Part shown: positions 59,249 through 64,000 of the stretch, piece by piece
How the letters are laid out: every line of letters starts with the position of its first letter
How positions within the stretch are numbered: position 1 is the first letter of the stretch
Assembly: GCA_025267735.1 (NCBI GenBank)
Contig: CM046299.1
Coordinates: 32,626,887-32,690,886 of the forward strand
Source of the DNA: Mactra quadrangularis
Taxonomy: Eukaryota; Mollusca; Bivalvia; Venerida; Mactridae
Reading direction: 5' to 3'
Length of the DNA stretch: 64,000 bases
Translations under genes and position numbers: made by a program
The notes under the pieces: generated by a model
What the model was told of the DNA's origin: nothing
Seen by the model: the letters and a program-made list of their open reading frames with translations, nothing else
Database searches by the model: none

Positions 59249-59613
59249 TAGTTAAACAAAAGAAGCAAAATAAGTTATCTACTGTGTATAATCCAAATCC
59301 TATGTCAGTTATATCTAAAAATGGTAATAGTGTTATTCTTGAATCAAATGAAGGTGCTAGGTATTCTAGAAATGTATCTCATGTGAAAAAAATTCATAAG
59401 AAAAATTCAAATGATCAATCTAGTGTTTTAATCCAAAGTGATATGAATGAAAATAGTAATTACGATTCAGGAGAAGAATCTTTGATGTCTAATCAGAAAG
59501 AAACATTAATACAAGATCAATCGATGATACCAAATCAGATGCCTGTATCAGTAACTAGATCAAGACGAGAAAAGAAGTTGCCGTCTAAATTATCAGACTA
59601 TATATTAACTTAA
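59249..59613 (+). pseudogene. pol: pol: C-terminal tail of integrase
   Basis: Right after the nested element the gypsy frame resumes in the same phase and runs to TAA at 59611-59613. Visible blocks are KLSTVYNPNPMSVISKNGN, GARYSRNVSHVKKI and a basic SRREKKLPSKLSDYI near the end. The first block is a typical SH3-like integrase C-terminal region (..Y...P..V......VI). The separation from the main integrase frame is entirely due to the nested element, whose length plus TA is a multiple of three. Confidence 0.85.
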
Positions 59614-60273
59614 TATGTATTGTATACATATATATGTTGATACTTTAAGTCACTGACTTATAAGGCTTTATGTTACAAGTTCAATTAAATGATTAACATT
59701 TTAGGAGTACCAAACTTTTGTGACACTAGAGATAAATATGAATTATGACATTATTTCATAACATAGTAGTATGTTTTTGTTAACTATTAAAGGAATATGT
59801 TATTATTACAAACATTTAAGAACTAGCTTTAGAAAATATCATATTACATTTGAAGTTAATTTGAAAAGCAAATAACATTGACAGTAATTACAAATTGTAA
59901 TTTGTATTAATATTATAAGTTTGACTTATATGAGTGTTACATATTGGGTATTTGTATGCTAAGATATAGTATATTTCAAGGGTAATATTATCAACATGTC
60001 AGTTTGAATGTTATATAAATATATTGATGTTCATTTTAGAAACCATTAAGATATATTGGGTATTGAAGTACATGATATACTCAAGCAATTTGGTTAGATT
60101 TCCATTACTTGAGTAATTTTATTTAAATGTTCATTTAATATTTTCAGAGAAAATAATATGTTTAATATGATTATGAAATTGGGTTAGAATTCCCTTACAG
60201 GATTTATTATTGAGTGTTATGTATTAGTCATACATGTGTTTGAGTCCTTGAGATTAAGGAATTCACTGTTTAT
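59614..60273. other. Gypsy 3' untranslated region before the LTR
   Basis: About 660 bp of AT-rich DNA with no frame. A polypurine tract is expected directly before the LTR at 60274. Only a weak purine stretch (GAGATTAAGGAA near 60250) is seen, and the bases right before the LTR are not purine-rich. Confidence 0.55.
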
Positions 60274-60592
60274 AGTCATTGAGTAATGATTAACTGAAGT
60301 TTGATATAATCACTAGAGGTATAACTATCAAGAAGTTGATGTTAATTTGTTGTTTAATTAAAATGAAGGTTTGATAATTTGCCTGGGGAGGAAATGTAGT
60401 ATATTTGTAGTAATACATGATTTTGAGCAAAGGGAAATAACTGTGTGTTTCATATGTATTATTGTATGTCATGATTAACTCCCTTAGTTTTACCGGAAGT
60501 AAAGAATCGTACCAACCTTCAATGGTGTTGTGTTTGTCTTTTATTAGATATTTTATTATCAAGTTAGATCTGGGTATTGCAAAGACATCACA
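60274..60592 (+). repeat. 3' LTR
   Basis: 319 bp. Identical to the 5' LTR except for the first base (A for T) and a 53-bp block (about 60459-60511) absent from the 5' copy, where GTA flanks both ends of the block. The near identity argues for recent insertion. Confidence 0.9.
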
Positions 60593-60597
60593 ATCCA

Positions 60598-61398
60598 CAT
60601 GAAAAGGAAATACTGAACAATAATTACTGGTGTAATGACGAGATGCTCGAATGTAGACCTTTAGCAAACATGTCCGAATAACTAAAAACCATTGGTGGAT
60701 AGCGCGTACTGACAGATAAAAATTTGCCGCCATGTTGAAAATCACTCAAAAATTTCTAAAATGAAAGTGATATTTACCGGTCACACATGGGAGATCGAAA
60801 GTGAAATCAATCTTATAAATATCGTTTTCTTATGACTTACGTCTTATCTATCTAAGTCCAGTTCACTTTGAAAGCTAGTGTCTGTTAAATTTGCCGAGAT
60901 CACTTAAAATGTTCAGTTGCTGAAGTTGTTTACATTTTCATCTTGCACGCATGATGGTTGGTTTCCGGTCGAATTTTGAGCCAAGCACCAAATTAATGCG
61001 CAAACATTTAAATACGGAAAATTTGAATAAAACTTGCCACAATGTGTTACTTTACTTTAAATTATCACTAATTTTTATTATCAAGTATTTCTGTTCGTCC
61101 ATTAGTTCACATTTACAAATATCAGGGTACTATTTTCTTTACAAAATTCATACCGTGTTCACAATTTTGGTTTTCAATCTGGTTCCTGGCTTTACGTTAA
61201 ATTTGTTTGACGCACGTCGGGCAGCAGCAAAACAAATATGGCTGTCAATGAAAAATACGTGAAAGGTGTTCAAGATTTAATGTAAACTGAGGTATTATCA
61301 ACTCGTTAATAGAAAAGATGACTTGTTTATTTTGTTTTAAGTTTTGATTTTACACAATAAAATGCAATTATTATTGTTATGAGATGTGGCGATCGTCC
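60598..61398. other. No gene recognised
   Basis: The plus frame 60951-61262 (103 codons) and the minus frame 60290-60745 (which overlaps the LTR) have no known domain. Probably intergenic. Confidence 0.4.
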
Positions 61399-61905
61399 AG
61401 TATAGTAAGATTTCTTTCACCTTACGAAGGTCACGGCGCTTACCTTTGTAAATATGGGCTAAACCATTATAAAAGAGGTTGTTACACCCGATTTCAAAGA
61501 ATTTAGCAACATTATAAATAATTTCTTTACATTTTTGACAATTTTTCGCTTGCTTACACGTTTCAGACATGAAGACCTAACTAACACTTTAAAGACATTA
61601 GGGTCGTTATAATACACTCTTTGTGTGCACGAGATTCACGAGGGAGAAAAATTTGGATAATTTATATTAGCAAGGCTTTAGTCTGAAAAAATATTATGCT
61701 ACTGGGATTTGAACCTAAAACCTTTAGGTCTGATGGCCGACGCGTTACCTCTGGGCTAAGGATATCAGTTAGTGAGATGCGTCAAAGTAATTGTAATTAA
61801 CGCTTGGTAGTATTGTATTGCACACCTGTTCACCGCATTCGGATCTTCTTCATGAATATTCAATGCACTTTGACCTTCGTTAGGTGAAAGAAATCTTACT
61901 ATATC
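61399..61905. repeat. Inverted pair of a short coding-like segment
   Basis: A block of about 33 bases with ATAGTAAGATTTCTTTCACC and then AACGAAGGTCA lies on the plus strand at about 61400-61435 and on the minus strand at 61873-61905. Both copies stay open in the matching phase and read VRFLSPYEGHGAYLC (plus) and VRFLSPNEGQSALN (minus). Similarity of the peptide suggests two copies of one exon or of a transposon coding segment. The family is not recognised. Confidence 0.5.
61699..61765 (-). ncRNA. tRNA-like fragment
   Basis: The minus strand reads TTAGCCCAGAGGTAACGCG (A-box/D-arm like), later GGTTCAAATCCCAGTA (B box and T arm) at near-tRNA spacing. It is probably a SINE head or tRNA pseudogene. 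The acceptor stem pairs poorly. Confidence 0.6.
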
Positions 61906-63798
61906 AACATTTGATTTTTTTGACATTTCATTCATTTGTAATTGTAAACAAACCAGGACACTGACAGTCACTGTGTTAACAATGTGTAAAGTCTCCACGA
62001 AATGTACTTTGTTTATACGCCCGCATGTTTGTGATGTCACTTGATGTGAAAACCAAAGCATGGTGCACATGTATTGACACTGTTCAGAAACAACGTTGAG
62101 GGGATGTAAACTGTTAATAAAGAGGCGTATAAAGTTTTGGAAGCAAGAACTAGATGTAACCATGGACTGATAATAAAATGAAGAGAGTGGGTAATAAAAA
62201 TGTAAAGAAGATGCTTTAAAATTTTATAATTAAATAAGTAATGATTAATTTGTTTCCGTAGAAAGAGGAAGGCATTCATCACTACATTTTCACTAATAAA
62301 TCTGACCATTGTTTTCACAATCAAGCTAAAATATTACAAAATAGTATTAAGTTCAATAAGCACTGTCCCTGTTACATTTATACTTAGTCTTTCACATTTT
62401 CAACTTTCAAATGCAATAGAAATATATTTCTAGGGAAGACAAAAACTCTTCCTGCATTGAAACAGCTTATCCACATGGAAACTTAATCCAATTATTTAGG
62501 TCTAGCTCATTGTTAATTTACATCCCATTTCTTGTAAGGATCAGCTATTTTTAGCAAGATCAGTATGTATTTAATTTTAAAACTAATGTTACACATATGT
62601 TCAAAAGGGGAGATCACTGTTTTTTTCATTCATGAAGGCAATTCATTGACACCATACTTGTTTATTGAACTTCTTTAATTTGACAGCTAGTTTACAATAA
62701 AAATGACTTACTTTTGATAAATGACCTTCAGTGAAATTCATTTTTCTTCTATTCAGAAAATGTTTTACGCTAGTGTTTGGTTCGAGCATCTGCATTGGAC
62801 TATGTATATTGTGTAAATAATATTTTTTGTGGAATATATAAGTACATTTTTTTAAGAAATGTACACAAAAACTGGATATATTCAAGTTGGTGTATTTCTT
62901 TTCTGTTTTCTTTTAGAAAGTTGTTTTTGTATTATTTGATACATTAGCATGTATACAACGACATAGGAATACCAGCATTAACCAACTTTTGCTACTTTTA
63001 ACTTAACAACCTGTTTCATGACATGCCTTCAATCTCAAGAGGCAGCCATTTTGATTTTGTCATATTACCTTAAACATTCATTCGTCTATTATTGAATAAC
63101 AAGTTTCAGTACACTTTGAAAAACCCAAACCTTCAAGTTTGGTATTCAGTTTTCAAACTATTTTATTGGTCATGCTTGTGCTTAACTCTTAAACGTTTGC
63201 GCGCAGTGCACAATATAATAAAAACAAATTAATTAGCAAAATTAAAGGATAGTCACTTAACTTATCAAATATATGTCCTATCTCTGATAATAAAAACTTG
63301 TTTATTAAACAACAAATGTAGTCTCAATCATCAGTTCAACTCTGTCGAGTATGCTTCAAGCCACGTGGTCTTCTATGGTTGTAACTGTATAAAGGTTGAA
63401 TTTCCGTGCATGATGCTTTGGGCGAGTGTTTGCTATCATGTGTCGTCTGCTAAATAAATTAGGTTTTGACTATTTAAAAATACTTTGTTTAAATAAATCT
63501 ATACTAATGGACAAAAGTCTTGTCCGGTCTACAAAAACCATAATATCTTTTTTGTTTGTTATTGCACACTCATACATTTAGTATCGTTTGAAAGAGAATG
63601 TTATTATGCATTGCATAAAAAAGAATTGTGAAATTTGAGCCAGTTTTGTGGGTACAGTAATGTGTTGAAAATTGACATTGAGGATTTGCAAGTTACAAAT
63701 GATTGCGTTGAGTCAGTTTTAAACGAAACATTTTTTTCAATAGTGTGTGTGACCCCCATTAACCCGAATGAGTTCAGTGATCTTTTTACGCATCAATG
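61906..63798. other. No gene recognised
   Basis: AT-rich DNA. The minus frames 61765-62163, 62037-62324 and 62643-62885 have no known domain, although the first contains the VRFLSP-type segment noted above. The last 300 bases are likely the 3' flank of the Tc1-like element to the right. Confidence 0.4.
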
Positions 63799-64000
63799 CT
63801 ACAATTCTTGAATAGCGTCACGTAATTGATGGACGTTGTACACGTTCAGGGCCCTAATCTTCCGTTTCATGTAGTCCCAAACGTGTTCGATTGGGTTCAT
63901 GTCAGGCGATAATGCCGGCCATGGCAATGTTTGGACATTGTTGTCCAACAGGAAGTTTTGAGTGAACCTTGCAACATGGGGCCGGGCGTTGTCCTGCTAC
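63799..64000 (-). CDS. Tc1-like transposase, C-terminal part, cut by the window edge
   Basis: The minus frame entering at 64000 reads DNARPHVARFTQNFLLDNN, then LPWPALSPDMNPIEHVWDYM and ALNVYNVHQLRDAIQEL before a TAG at 63799-63801. D in DNARPH is the second and the acidic residue in SPD.NPIEH the third catalytic position of Tc1/mariner DDE/D transposases, which cut and join the element ends. No stop or shift interrupts the visible 66 codons, so this copy may be better preserved than the one at 49900-50330. It lacks its N-terminal part only because the window ends. Its C-terminus is short compared with many Tc1 proteins. Confidence 0.85.

Larger units (their letters stand above)
51027..60592 (+). 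mobile_element. Ty3/gypsy LTR retrotransposon, broken, with nested DNA element
   Basis: The LTRs start TGTCATTGAG (5') or AGTCATTGAG (3') and end GACATCACA. ATCCA flanks the whole unit (51022-51026 and 60593-60597). Inside, in order: primer site, gag, zinc knuckles, protease, reverse transcriptase, RNase H and integrase. That is the gypsy order. No envelope frame and no chromodomain were seen. Ignoring the 218-bp duplication and the 4,044-bp nested insertion with its TSD, the element is about 5.3 kb. The single gag-pol frame is broken by two shifts and two stops. A Mag-like affiliation is a guess. Confidence 0.92.

Noticed and set aside
51027..60592. Envelope gene or retrovirus-like status for the gypsy element
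   Set aside because: No open frame or membrane-protein-like segment lies between the integrase end (59613) and the 3' LTR.
60290..60745. 151-codon minus frame as a gene
   Set aside because: More than half of it lies antisense to the 3' LTR, and no domain was recognised.

Overview
The window is AT-rich animal DNA with no continuous host protein-coding gene that I can recognise. The repeat content suggests a mollusc, probably a bivalve. It holds a CR1/L2-like LINE ending in an (ATT)n-type tail, many tRNA-derived SINE fragments, a Ty3/gypsy element with a tRNA-Ser-type primer site, Tc1-like and PIF/Harbinger-like pieces, and many hairpin MITEs. This assignment is inference. Nearly all the open frames shorter than about 100 codons look like chance frames.

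Layout. 1-5585: intergenic or intronic DNA with two MITE-like inverted repeats (1597-2015, 4705-5174) and a short GC-rich internal repeat (4168-4310). 5586-12810: one degenerate minus-strand LINE interrupted by two DNA elements, 5855-9027 (5-bp TSD) and 9415-12336 (TA TSD). 12866-19070: SINE fragment, diverged tandem repeat and a Harbinger-like terminal-repeat region. 19068-23823: small unrecognised minus-strand coding-like pieces (a helix-hairpin-helix frame, an acidic exon-like frame, a Myb/SANT-like exon), and a 2-kb field of a repeated GTAACGTATGTT motif. 25948-30068: pieces of TIR elements, three hairpin MITEs and a 1.2-kb element with 8-bp TSDs and long TIRs. 31083-38548: a repeat copy split by later insertions, the main one being a 6.4-kb foldback element with perfect 9-bp TSDs and arms built from 126-bp and about 119-bp repeats in a higher-order pattern.

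38815-47185: dispersed and tandem duplications, a 139-bp hairpin and a SINE fragment. 47541-51000: a 3.46-kb DNA element with 16-bp TIRs holding a PIF/Harbinger derivative with a transposase exon and a broken Tc1-like transposase. 51027-60592: a Ty3/gypsy LTR retrotransposon with 5-bp TSDs. Its single gag-pol frame is broken by two frameshifts and two stops, its 5' LTR plus primer site is partly duplicated, and a 4,042-bp CACTA-like element sits in the 3' end of pol. 60598-64000: mostly featureless DNA, a tRNA-like fragment, an inverted pair of a short coding-like segment and, at the right edge, the C-terminal part of a Tc1-like transposase.

Nothing here works as a host pathway. The theme is stacked transposition: at least four nests can be ordered in time from target-site duplications, and several non-autonomous DNA elements carry dense, element-specific subterminal motifs. 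The most unusual structures are the foldback element and the gypsy copy whose LTRs are almost identical although its coding region is broken.
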